Positions 26,294 through 34,993 of a stretch of 64,000 bases of DNA are shown in pieces. Made by a program: the position numbers and the translations under genes. This DNA is from CADCTM01 sp049671305 (lineage in GTDB: Bacteria > Cyanobacteriota > Cyanobacteriia > Cyanobacteriales > Coleofasciculaceae): the NCBI GenBank assembly GCA_049671305.1, contig JBATUR010000033.1, positions 1-64,000 of the forward strand, in the 5' to 3' direction. Under the pieces are notes generated by a model that saw only the letters and a list, made by a program, of their open reading frames with translations, was not told the origin of the DNA and ran no database searches. The stretch's first letter is position 1. Each line of letters starts with the position of its first letter.

Positions 26294-28018
26294 TCACTTG
26301 AAGAAAGCGATCGCAAAATGAATCGCCTGCCCCACTACCGAAAATCGCGCCACCTGATCTGCCGTTTCTTGCCACTGCCGCAACTGCTCCAAGAATACTA
26401 AATCTTTTGCCGCCCGCTTCCTTATCACCTGAATTAGGGCTTTTTTTTGAATTTCCTCAGTTGAAATATTTTGCTCTCGCAAAAAGTTTAAAAGTCGCTC
26501 AACACTCTCTAAAAACTGCTCAGGCGCTTGGCAAATAATAATTCGTTGAATTTGCACCACCACCTCTTGATAAAGTCGCTGTCGGCGTTCTACCCAAGAT
26601 AATTGATTAGGTAATTGAATGGGCATTTTGGGAAAAAGTTCAATATTTAATTCTTGAGTTGCCTTAATTTCCAACAAATCCCAAACTAATTGCTGCTGCA
26701 CCCGAAATCGCTGCAAGATTTCTGGATAAAGCTGCAAAATCCGCTGACTTATTATAGTCGTATTAACCGCACGATTAACCGATAATTGTAATAAATATCG
26801 TGCTTCTATTAATGCATAAGATTCAATTGTAAGCCGCAAATTGTGGCATTCTAGTTCCACCTGCTTGAGGGTAAACGCCAACACTTGCCAATTGGGAGCC
26901 GCCTTAAACCAAACCTCCAAAGTCAAGCTTTCTGGGGCGTTGTGGTGTGCGAGTTGCCCTGGTGGTAAGTCGCCAACTGCTGGATAGCGATCGCAAGGAC
27001 TTTTAGTATTATAATTAAACCCCGTAAACACATAACGACACTCAACTTCTGACAAATCCACATCTGACAAATACCAATTATCAATGCAGCAGCCAGTCAA
27101 TTTTGTTCCTTCTAATTTAGTTCTAATTAAATAGCTTTTTAATAAATAAGCATCATTTAAATTTGCCTCACTCAAAATAGTATCTTTTAAATAAGCTGCA
27201 GTTAAATCTGAGCCACTCAAATCAGCACCCCGCAGATTTGCTTCACTCAAATCTGAGCGTAATAAATAAACGTTTTGCATAATTGCTCGTAATAAATCGG
27301 CTTTTCTTAAACTAGTTTTTAATAAATAAGCACCGCTCAAATTTGCCCGACTAAAATCTGCACCTTCACAATTTGCCTCACTCAAATCTGCATCTTGCAA
27401 CACTGCCCGATGTAAAACTGCTCCAGCCAAATTAGCTTCCCGTAAATAGACTCCATTCAAATTAGCTTCCGTTAAGTTTGTACCATCTAAAATAGCTGAT
27501 CGTAAATTCGCTTGTTCTAAATTAGCTTCACGTAAATTTGCACCTGTTAGATTAGCACTAATCAACATCGCCCGCTCAAGATTAGCTTCCATCAATTGGA
27601 CGCCGTTTAATTTGGTATTATTTAACTTTGCCTTTTTAAGATTAATTTGATCCATTTGGGCATTTTGAAGATTGGCACCAGATAAATCTGCATCACTTAA
27701 ATCTGCCCAATTTAAATCAGCATCTTCTATTATTGCCAAGCGTAAGTCTACTTTATTAAGTTTGGCTCGACTTAAATTTGCTCCTGTAAAATCAGTTTGA
27801 TTGAGGATAGCGCTGTGTAAGTCAGCTTGATGGAGATTTGCACCGACAAATTTAGCTTGGCTTAATGATGCCCAACTGAGGTTAGCGCCTGTTAAATTAG
27901 CATGACTTAAGTCAATATTCCCCAGATTTGCGCCTGTTAGGTTGACGCCACTGAGGTCAATATTGGTAAAATTTCGTTCTCTTTGTTGATAGCGAGCCAG
28001 AAAGTTTTGTAGTTGCAT
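26294..28018 (-). CDS. Pentapeptide-repeat protein with distinct C-terminal domain
   Basis: 574 residues. Residues about 18-330 are some sixty A(D/N)Lxx repeats, predicted to form a right-handed quadrilateral beta-helix; there is no signal peptide, so it is cytosolic. The C-terminal 240 residues lack repeats and are helical, with many Gln, Leu and Arg; I do not recognise this domain. Pentapeptide helices act as protein- or DNA-mimic scaffolds in other systems, but the target here is unknown. Upstream of the thioredoxin cluster, 95 bases away on the same strand. Confidence 0.85.
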   Translation of the reverse strand: MQLQNFLARYQQRERNFTNIDLSGVNLTGANLGNIDLSHANLTGANLSWASLSQAKFVGANLHQADLHSAILNQTDFTGANLSRAKLNKVDLRLAIIEDADLNWADLSDADLSGANLQNAQMDQINLKKAKLNNTKLNGVQLMEANLERAMLISANLTGANLREANLEQANLRSAILDGTNLTEANLNGVYLREANLAGAVLHRAVLQDADLSEANCEGADFSRANLSGAYLLKTSLRKADLLRAIMQNVYLLRSDLSEANLRGADLSGSDLTAAYLKDTILSEANLNDAYLLKSYLIRTKLEGTKLTGCCIDNWYLSDVDLSEVECRYVFTGFNYNTKSPCDRYPAVGDLPPGQLAHHNAPESLTLEVWFKAAPNWQVLAFTLKQVELECHNLRLTIESYALIEARYLLQLSVNRAVNTTIISQRILQLYPEILQRFRVQQQLVWDLLEIKATQELNIELFPKMPIQLPNQLSWVERRQRLYQEVVVQIQRIIICQAPEQFLESVERLLNFLREQNISTEEIQKKALIQVIRKRAAKDLVFLEQLRQWQETADQVARFSVVGQAIHFAIAFFK

Positions 28019-28176
28019 GAGAACCCTTGCAACAGGGTGAGATGCGACATTGATACTTTTGAAAAAAGCAAGTTACTAATATCTAGAAAAGTTCAAAAGA
28101 GCAAAAAAAAGACAAGACAATAATAGCGCTTTATCAGCAGTTATTTTGTGGTTATTTCTGAGCGGTAGTTTTGGGC

Positions 28177-29715
28177 TTAGGGCAACCAATGGGGATGGAA
28201 ACCAGATATGAGTTTTTCTGGTGGTATTTTGGTTTGGTTGTTGTCAGGTGTTTCCTCAACCAAGGGTAACAGCCAAAGCATACCTGTGGCGATCGCTTGT
28301 CCTTCGTTTGACCTCAAATTATCGGTGGCGTTGGGGGGTTGAGTGACTAGTTGATCGAATAATAAAGCCAAACCATCGGGTGATAAACTCATTTGAATAT
28401 CCCGTTGGTTGGCTAAAGCGACTAGGGGTGTGACAGTTGAAGCTTTGTCGTTGTTGGCGGCTTTGATGTCAATGGCGGCGAAAAAGGGATCTTCTTTGAA
28501 TTCTTCTCCTTTAATTAGTTGAGTCAAAAGGCAGTAGAGGTTGTCTTTTGTCGGGGCAAATTCACAAGCTAAAACTGAGCCACTGGTGCGGAGAATTTCT
28601 TTTTGAATGCCTTGGTTGGTGACCAAAAATAGCGATCGCGTAAAGTCTGTATTAAATTTCACCATTGCAGCGGCTGTGCCATCTTCGGCAAAGCTGAGTA
28701 CCATGCCAAACTTAGGCAGAAAGTCTAAGGGTTTTGTCTCCTTGGTTGAGGCTTTGGCTTCTTCACTTAAGGGTAAAGGCAAAATAGCAACACCTTGTCC
28801 TTGAGCAACGGCAACTGAGGCGCTATCTGGGGCAATTAGGAAGTCTCCTCCCGGCTGGTTGTTGAGGGGGCGCCACGGGGCATCTGCTTCTAGCATCCAT
28901 AAGCCAAATTCTGCCGGGTTGCGGCGGTTGACGCGCTGCACAACGATGATTTTGCCGTCGGCTGATAAGTCAAATTTTAAGTTTTGATAGTCTTTACTAT
29001 CTAAAATTGGGGTAATTTTGCCGGAAGCGGCAGCTTTTTTGTCGTCCTCATTATTAAAGTTTAGTCCGGTGCTGACGGTGTAGAGTTGTTGGGTCAGTAA
29101 GCCTTGTTCTTGGGTTTTGCGATCGCTTGCTGAAAATAATAAGCGATCGCCGTTAGGATAGGGCTTAAAGTCCATCACCACTTGCTCTGGCGGCGTTAGT
29201 ATGGTTTTTTTACCTGCTGTTAAGTTGTAAAGAATTAAGCGTCCGTATTCTGCTTTCTCAACTCCCACGTATGCAAAAATGCGATCGCGTGTACTAAAAT
29301 TACCGACAAATGGCTCAACTAAATTCCCCTTTTGCTCATCCTTTGACGCTATCTGGTCTTTTGCGCCCTGGAGTTTTACTTCATATTTATTGCCATAAGG
29401 TGCCGGTTCAAGCGGTGTATAAGCCATTCGACGCCCTGCCCAACTCGTTTTGCCGAGGAGTGGTGGGTTAATTTTTAAATTTTCCTCTACACTGGCATGA
29501 TTCATCGGGCGACTAAAAGTTAAGGTAAAAGCTGTATCCTCCGCCCCAACTTGTTGATTTTGCCAACTAAAATCACGCACACGGGGGGCAGTCTGATCAC
29601 CACTCAGTAGCAATATACCAATCATCACACTCAGCATGAGCATTACGGCTAATGCTAAACGGTCAATGGGTTGGAGACTAATTTTCGGCGTTATAGTTTT
29701 GCCTGACATTGCCAT
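28177..29715 (-). CDS. Membrane-anchored protein with bacterial Ig-like (SbsA/Big_5) domain and propeller-like part
   Basis: 512 residues. A single transmembrane anchor at about 20-39 follows a short cytosolic N-terminus. Then comes an Ig-like domain (about 45-140) of the Big_5/SbsA type: FTLTFSRPMNHASVEENLKI and YTPLEPAPYGNKYEVKL. The rest carries repeating segments such as LSADGKIIVVQR and LSPDGLALLFDQL, typical of WD40/TolB-like propellers. It is likely exposed outside the cytoplasmic membrane. Two start ATGs lie six bases apart. Function is not known to me. Confidence 0.75.
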   Translation of the reverse strand: MAMSGKTITPKISLQPIDRLALAVMLMLSVMIGILLLSGDQTAPRVRDFSWQNQQVGAEDTAFTLTFSRPMNHASVEENLKINPPLLGKTSWAGRRMAYTPLEPAPYGNKYEVKLQGAKDQIASKDEQKGNLVEPFVGNFSTRDRIFAYVGVEKAEYGRLILYNLTAGKKTILTPPEQVVMDFKPYPNGDRLLFSASDRKTQEQGLLTQQLYTVSTGLNFNNEDDKKAAASGKITPILDSKDYQNLKFDLSADGKIIVVQRVNRRNPAEFGLWMLEADAPWRPLNNQPGGDFLIAPDSASVAVAQGQGVAILPLPLSEEAKASTKETKPLDFLPKFGMVLSFAEDGTAAAMVKFNTDFTRSLFLVTNQGIQKEILRTSGSVLACEFAPTKDNLYCLLTQLIKGEEFKEDPFFAAIDIKAANNDKASTVTPLVALANQRDIQMSLSPDGLALLFDQLVTQPPNATDNLRSNEGQAIATGMLWLLPLVEETPDNNQTKIPPEKLISGFHPHWLP

Positions 29716-30171
29716 TGCTGAATTTAAGGACTAATACTTTCAAAAAAAACCATCGATCACTAGAGTTCTACTATATTTAATATTCTCTGGGGACAAAAAA
29801 ACTATTATGTTACAAATAGCGAAGATAGATTAAAATTTATTTAGATATAGCTTTTTCAGATGTACCTTATAAAACCATAAGATATATTTGTGAGCCTAGT
29901 ATAAATGCCTCTAGGTGGACTTAAGATTGTACTTCAAAACGAAACCGAAGTTGCAGACAACATCGCAGCAGCAGAGGACTTAGGCACGGCTCAAAAACTA
30001 CTTAGCTAAAACACGTAGCTTCTTTGTATACATAGCTACTACTGATCTTATCAATAAAAGGATTAATTTGCCTTCGTAGTTATTTAAGATGATAAAAGAC
30101 AATTCTGCTAAGTAGTCCAGCTTTTTTTAACTTATTGTACAATCAATAACTCACTTTTGACATTAATTTAA
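29716..30171. other. 456-base intergenic region with one doubtful 34-codon frame
   Basis: This AT-rich gap separates two divergent genes. A plus-strand frame of 34 codons at 29905-30009 (MPLGGLKIVLQ...) has an ATG but no Shine-Dalgarno; it may be a tiny gene, a gene fragment or chance. Long stretches with TATATT and TTTAAT could hold promoters on both sides. No hairpin with a T-run was seen. Confidence 0.4.
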
Positions 30172-33100
30172 ATGGCAACCCAACGCCCTAGTTGTAAACT
30201 AGAATACGCCCATCAAGAGAAAAAATTGGATACAGGAATCCAGCTATACAAAAGTGCCTTAGCTGCCACCAGTTGTGGCATCATAATTAGCGATGCTCGA
30301 CTTCCTCAAAATCCGATTATTTACTGTAACGCCGCCTTTGAGAAAATTACCGGTTATTCTCAGTCCGAAGTCATTGGGCTAAATTGCCGATTTTTGCAAG
30401 GTGAAAAAACAGAGCCAAAAGCGATCGAAAAAATCCGCCAGTCGATCAGAAAAGAGCAAGGTTGTCAAGTCGTCCTGCAAAACTATCGTAAAGATGGCAC
30501 ATTATTTTGGAATGATTTAACAATTTCACCAGTACGAGATGCTGATGGCTATCTGACCCATTTTATCGGCGTCCAGACTGATATTACCCCTCGCAAGCAG
30601 GCAGAAGATACACGAAAGCTGATGCAGTTTTCCATTGATTGTACAGCGGATGCCGCCTTTTATATTTGTAAAGATGGGTCATTTTTTTACGTCAACGAAG
30701 CTGCCTCAAAGTCTTTAGGATATTCTCAAGAACAACTGCTGACGATGAATATTCAAGATATTGATCCTAGTTTTACCAAAGCTTTTTGGTCGTTACATTG
30801 GCGAAAAGTTAAGAAAAAGGGTTCTCTCAAGTTTGAAACACAGCACCAAACAAAAAATGAGCAGCTTTTGAACGTGGAAGTAACCTTAAATTATTTAAAA
30901 TTCAAAGATCAAGAATATAATTTTGCCTTAGTTAGGGATATTAGCGCTCGTAAACGTGCCGAAGCTGCTCTGTGCAAAAGCCAAGAGCAATATCGAACTC
31001 TCGCCAAAAACTTTCCCAATGGTGCGGTCTTATTATTTGACCAAGATTATCGCTACTTAATAGCTGATGGAGTTGAGTTAAAAAGGCTAGGACTTACTCA
31101 AAAAACGGTGGAAGGTAAGACAATGAGCGAGGTTTTTAGTGCCGAAGTCACTGCGGTATTTGAGCCAAAATATCAGGCAGCATTGGCAGGGAAAACTGAG
31201 GTTTTTGAGTATGGTTTTGGTGGGCGCACTTATCTAGTTTATGTCTTACCTGTCACCAACGAAGACGGCGAAATTTGGGCAGGCATGGTGACGACTCAAA
31301 ACATTAGTGCACGCAAACAATCTGAAAGGAAGCTGCAGCGTAGTAATACTATTTTGAAGGCGCAACAAGAAGCAGCCCTTGAGGGAGTCTTGGTAAGTGA
31401 TGAAAAAAATGCTATTAGCAGTTACAATCATCGCTTTTGTGAAATGTGGGAAATTCCTGAACCAGTTTACCGCACCAAAAATAAAAGCAAAATACTTGAA
31501 TGTATCTTGCCTCAAATTGTTAATCCCCTACAAATTGGCAGCAAAGTTGAGTATCTAGAGGCTCATCCCACAGAAATTGGTCGCCAAGAAATTTATCTGA
31601 AAGACGGACGGGTTTTTGATTGTTATTCAGCGCCTGCTTTGTCACCCCAGGGTCAATATTACGGCAGAATTTGGTCATTTCGTGACATAACTCACCGCAA
31701 GCAAACCGAGGAAAGATTACGCCAGCAAGCGGAACGAGAGCAGTTGTTGGGAGGCATGAATCAGCGCATCCGTCAATCGTTAAAGCTTGAGCAGGTTTTG
31801 AATACAGCCGTTGCGGAAGTGCGGCTATTTCTCAACTGTGAGCGGGCGACGATTTACCGTTTTGAGCCAGACTGGAGCGGCACAATCGTTGTTGAATCAG
31901 TTAAACCAGGGTGGATGCCTGTTTTGGGTAAAGAAATCAAAGACAATTGTTTTAGGGAAAACCACGCTGTTCATTACCAACAAGGGCGAGTTTCAGCAAC
32001 TGAGGATATTTATAACGCGGATTTTACAGAATGTCATATTCAGCTATTAGAAGGGTGTCAGGTTAGGGCAAATTTGGTGGTTCCCATTTTGCAAAAAGAT
32101 CAACTCTGGGGGTTGTTAATTGCCCATCAATGCTCTGGAACCCGAAAATGGCAGGAATCAGAGGTTGAGTTGCTGCGGCAGCTTAGTGTGCAGTTGAGTG
32201 TGGCAATTCAGCAGGCGGCATTGTTTGAACAATTAGCAGCAGAATTGAGCGAAAGAAAAGCAGCAGAAGCGGCATTGCGGCAGTCGGAAGCGGCTTTAAA
32301 AATGCAGAAACTTCAGCTCGAACAAACTCTTGATAAACTCAAAAAAACCCAAATACAACTGATTCAAACGGAGAAAATGTCCAGTTTGGGACAGTTGGTG
32401 GCGGGGGTTGCTCATGAAATTAATAATCCTGTAACTTTTATTGCCGGTAATATTAGTCATGCGGCAATATATGCTAACGATTTGCTGCAATTGGTACAGC
32501 TTTATGCTCAAAAATATCCCGAATCTGTAGCGGAGATTGAAAATTTTATTGAAGATATTGATTTTGACTTTTTGAAGAATGATTTTCCGAAGTTGCTAAA
32601 TTCGATGGATATTGGTGCAAGTCGAATTCGTGAAATTGTTTTGAGTTTAAGAAATTTTTCGCGGCTTGATGAATCGGAACGTAAGCCTGCTGATATTCAT
32701 GAAGGAATTGAGAATACTTTATTAATATTACAACACCGTCTCAAGCCGGAAGCTGCTAATATTCAGTTGATTAAAGAGTATGGAGAGTTGCCGCTTGTTG
32801 AGTGTTACCCAGGACAGCTCAATCAAGTTTTTATGAATATTTTAAATAATGCGATTGATGCTTTGGAAAATTGTGACAATAAGCCAACTTGGACTGACTC
32901 AAAATCTTTAGGTGCTGATCTTAAGTCAACGCCTCGTACGATTAAAATTTCTACGGAAGTTGTAGATACTTCTACACAATTAAAGGCTGAGTCAAGTCAA
33001 AATCTGCAAAGTGCTGTAATTAGAATTGCTGATAATGGTTTTGGCATTCCTGATGAGGTTAGGCAACGAATTTTTGACCCTTTCTTTACAACAAAAGCTG

Positions 33101-33258
33101 TAGGAGATGGTACGGGGTTAGGGTTGTCTATTAGCTATCAAATTGTCGTTGAAAAGCATGGTGGAAATCTGCAATGCATCTCTGAGCCTGGACATGGTAC
33201 GGAATTTGTGGTAGAAATTCCTCTTAATCCGCTACAAGTCATTACCCTAACTAAATGA
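30172..33258 (+). CDS. LOV / PAS / cyanobacteriochrome-GAF sensor histidine kinase
   Basis: 1028 residues, no membrane segment. Residues about 22-145 form a LOV domain: the flavin-adduct motif GLNCRFLQ with C72, N104 and N114 in NYRKDGTLFWND, and Q135 in FIGVQTDIT. PAS domains follow at about 148-262, 270-385 and 390-512. A GAF domain at about 530-690 has the cyanobacteriochrome signatures DNCF (C593, the DXCF second cysteine) and C621-H622 (bilin anchor), plus VRANLVVPIL and LWGLLIAHQCS. The kinase core has AGVAHEINNP with H748, N box NILNNAIDAL, and GDGTGLGLSIS. It could integrate a blue-light flavin signal with a bilin signal. No receiver partner is adjacent. Confidence 0.9.
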   Translation: MATQRPSCKLEYAHQEKKLDTGIQLYKSALAATSCGIIISDARLPQNPIIYCNAAFEKITGYSQSEVIGLNCRFLQGEKTEPKAIEKIRQSIRKEQGCQVVLQNYRKDGTLFWNDLTISPVRDADGYLTHFIGVQTDITPRKQAEDTRKLMQFSIDCTADAAFYICKDGSFFYVNEAASKSLGYSQEQLLTMNIQDIDPSFTKAFWSLHWRKVKKKGSLKFETQHQTKNEQLLNVEVTLNYLKFKDQEYNFALVRDISARKRAEAALCKSQEQYRTLAKNFPNGAVLLFDQDYRYLIADGVELKRLGLTQKTVEGKTMSEVFSAEVTAVFEPKYQAALAGKTEVFEYGFGGRTYLVYVLPVTNEDGEIWAGMVTTQNISARKQSERKLQRSNTILKAQQEAALEGVLVSDEKNAISSYNHRFCEMWEIPEPVYRTKNKSKILECILPQIVNPLQIGSKVEYLEAHPTEIGRQEIYLKDGRVFDCYSAPALSPQGQYYGRIWSFRDITHRKQTEERLRQQAEREQLLGGMNQRIRQSLKLEQVLNTAVAEVRLFLNCERATIYRFEPDWSGTIVVESVKPGWMPVLGKEIKDNCFRENHAVHYQQGRVSATEDIYNADFTECHIQLLEGCQVRANLVVPILQKDQLWGLLIAHQCSGTRKWQESEVELLRQLSVQLSVAIQQAALFEQLAAELSERKAAEAALRQSEAALKMQKLQLEQTLDKLKKTQIQLIQTEKMSSLGQLVAGVAHEINNPVTFIAGNISHAAIYANDLLQLVQLYAQKYPESVAEIENFIEDIDFDFLKNDFPKLLNSMDIGASRIREIVLSLRNFSRLDESERKPADIHEGIENTLLILQHRLKPEAANIQLIKEYGELPLVECYPGQLNQVFMNILNNAIDALENCDNKPTWTDSKSLGADLKSTPRTIKISTEVVDTSTQLKAESSQNLQSAVIRIADNGFGIPDEVRQRIFDPFFTTKAVGDGTGLGLSISYQIVVEKHGGNLQCISEPGHGTEFVVEIPLNPLQVITLTK

Positions 33259-33265
33259 GATAGTT

Positions 33266-33904
33266 TTAAGATTCAAAGGGCTTAATTGCCAAATCATTCA
33301 AGGTTATAGTAAAACTTTGTTGTTGCCCAGAGGCGATAAAATTAATGAGAACTTCACAAGCAACTGACACGGTAAGTATTACTAAATTCCTGGCTAAAGG
33401 ATAGTCGCAAACATCATCATTTGCGGCGGAAGGAACACGATAATTATTATTCCAAATTACTTCTGAATAATCGCTGGCAAGTCCGACATGAAGGCAGGGT
33501 AATTGAGCATTGTTGCAGTAATCTTTGAGGGTTTGACGTGATACGCTGTTGTCAAAAGTATCAATAACAATTTTGGCATCTTGTAATAATTGAGCTGCAT
33601 TGCTGCTGGTTAATTCCTTGGCACGTCCGTCTATTGTTGTTCCCAATGCACGATAAAGAGAATTTGTCAATATTTTGGTTTTGTAGGCGCCGATATCGGT
33701 TTTGTAATAGGGTTGAGTTGAGAGGTTGCGTTCTTCGATGCGATCGCGATCAATTACTACTAGTTTGCCAAAGCCGGAACGAGCTAAGTTTTCCGTAATG
33801 TTTGCCCCCAACGCCCCAGCGCCGCATACGGTGACTGGGAAGTCTTGGATCTGTGACATGAGGGCGGCTGATCTGTGCAGTTGTTCGTGAAAAAAGATTG
33901 ACAT
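33266..33904 (-). CDS. ThiF/MoeB/E1-like adenylyltransferase family protein
   Basis: 212 residues, short for the family, which is often 240-380. The nucleotide-binding motif GAGALGANITENLARSG (about 28-44), VIDRDRIEERNLSTQ, and VIDTFDNSVSRQ are characteristic of E1-like enzymes that adenylate the C-terminus of ubiquitin-like sulfur carriers. The CxxC zinc knuckles of MoeB/ThiF are absent. No ThiS, MoaD, E2- or JAB-type gene lies nearby, so the partner is unknown. It converges on the LOV kinase gene with only seven bases between the stops. Confidence 0.82.
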   Translation of the reverse strand: MSIFFHEQLHRSAALMSQIQDFPVTVCGAGALGANITENLARSGFGKLVVIDRDRIEERNLSTQPYYKTDIGAYKTKILTNSLYRALGTTIDGRAKELTSSNAAQLLQDAKIVIDTFDNSVSRQTLKDYCNNAQLPCLHVGLASDYSEVIWNNNYRVPSAANDDVCDYPLARNLVILTVSVACEVLINFIASGQQQSFTITLNDLAIKPFES

Positions 33905-34113
33905 AAATTAACTAATATTGCGCTTTATCGGTGATTAACCAGCAAAAAAACGGTTTTGAGGCTTCTACTCAAAGGCTGAGATTGGGCATATCCCTCTTAA
34001 GGTTTATATGATCTATAACTAGGGACATAGGGCAAGTAAAGTAAATATTTCTTAACCTTAAGCCAAGGGAAAGCGCCGAAATACTACCCTGAAATTTATA
34101 TAGAGGATGAGAT

Positions 34114-34368
34114 ATGTTGAAATCTACAGTAAAACAGACTAAAGCAGAGCCATCGTTAGAACAGTCGATCTTTTTGGGCAAATTACGCAATGCAATTTGG
34201 CTTTTGGGTGTTTCATCTTGGTTATTTGGCATTACCGATCGCAGTATTGCCTCTTTTGCTGATGGTTATTTGTCGGCATTAGATTTGGTACAACTGTCTA
34301 CCGCCTCCTTTTTCTTTGTCAGTTGGCTGTTTTTGAAGCCAACGCAGCAGGAAAAACTGAGTGAGTGA
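34114..34368 (+). CDS. Small hypothetical membrane protein
   Basis: 84 residues. The start has a good Shine-Dalgarno (GAGGATGAGAT before ATG). After a charged N-terminus there are two hydrophobic stretches, about 28-44 (AIWLLGVSSWLFGI) and 58-74 (LVQLSTASFFFVSWLFL). I do not recognise a family. Its stop lies four bases from the stop of the MarR gene on the other strand. Confidence 0.6.
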   Translation: MLKSTVKQTKAEPSLEQSIFLGKLRNAIWLLGVSSWLFGITDRSIASFADGYLSALDLVQLSTASFFFVSWLFLKPTQQEKLSE

Positions 34369-34372
34369 AGGA

Positions 34373-34843
34373 TTAGCTGAGATTGGCGATCGCTTGATCG
34401 ATTAACTTGGAAAACATTTCTCGTTCCGGTGTCGCCATTCCCTGCATTGCCTGTTCTCGAATGTTAATGGCAATAGGTGGCAAGACGGTTTGGAGTTGCG
34501 ATCCCGCCTCAGTTAACCAAATACGCCAAATTCGGCGATCGCGAGTATCTCTTTCTCGACGTACCAAACCACGTTCCTCCATGCGGTCTAGCACCCCAGT
34601 TAACGTACCGCCAACTTGTTTTAATCTCTCGCCAATAGCAGAAGTTGCCAACCCATCTTCTTCCCATAAACAACAAAGTACAACCCAATGAAAAGCCGTT
34701 AAACCAAAAGGTTCTAATTGGTCTTGAAACTTGCGTCCAATCACTTGAGAAAGCAATTTTACACGATATCCAAGACTATAAGGAGCTAAAACAGCATCCC
34801 ACTCAGCTAATTTATGATCAGAAGAAGTAGAAGGCATTGTCAT
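34373..34843 (-). CDS. MarR-family transcriptional regulator
   Basis: 156 residues from the ATG at 34841-34843; a TTG 42 bases further upstream would add an N-terminus without clear support. The winged helix is visible: FGLTAFHWVVLCCLWEEDGL, ATSAIGERLKQVGGTLTGVLDRMEERGLVRRERDTRDRR, which carries the conserved DxRxxR wing. It is the last gene of the efflux cluster on the same strand, after emrB, and is probably its local repressor released by a ligand or pump substrate. A paired repeat in front of emrA (39841-39902) is the candidate operator. Confidence 0.88.
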   Translation of the reverse strand: MTMPSTSSDHKLAEWDAVLAPYSLGYRVKLLSQVIGRKFQDQLEPFGLTAFHWVVLCCLWEEDGLATSAIGERLKQVGGTLTGVLDRMEERGLVRRERDTRDRRIWRIWLTEAGSQLQTVLPPIAINIREQAMQGMATPEREMFSKLIDQAIANLS

Positions 34844-34993
34844 GGTAAAAAAATATCTAATTTTTTGCTCTTGTGGCACAATCAATTTAACAAATTTAGC
34901 GGTAAATTATTAGACGATTCTTACTCAATTAAGCAGCTAATAAAGTTACACTTTTAACGTAACATTTTTATTTGCCACTTAATATATAAATTT

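Noticed and set aside
27000..28018. Repetitive DNA with regular 15-base periodicity, CRISPR-like at first glance
   Set aside because: The period matches pentapeptide codons of a long open frame, and there are no unique spacers.
33969..34232. Minus-strand frame of 87 codons
   Set aside because: Overlaps the small membrane-protein gene at 34114-34368, which has a good ribosome site; the minus-strand frame has none and no recognisable sequence.
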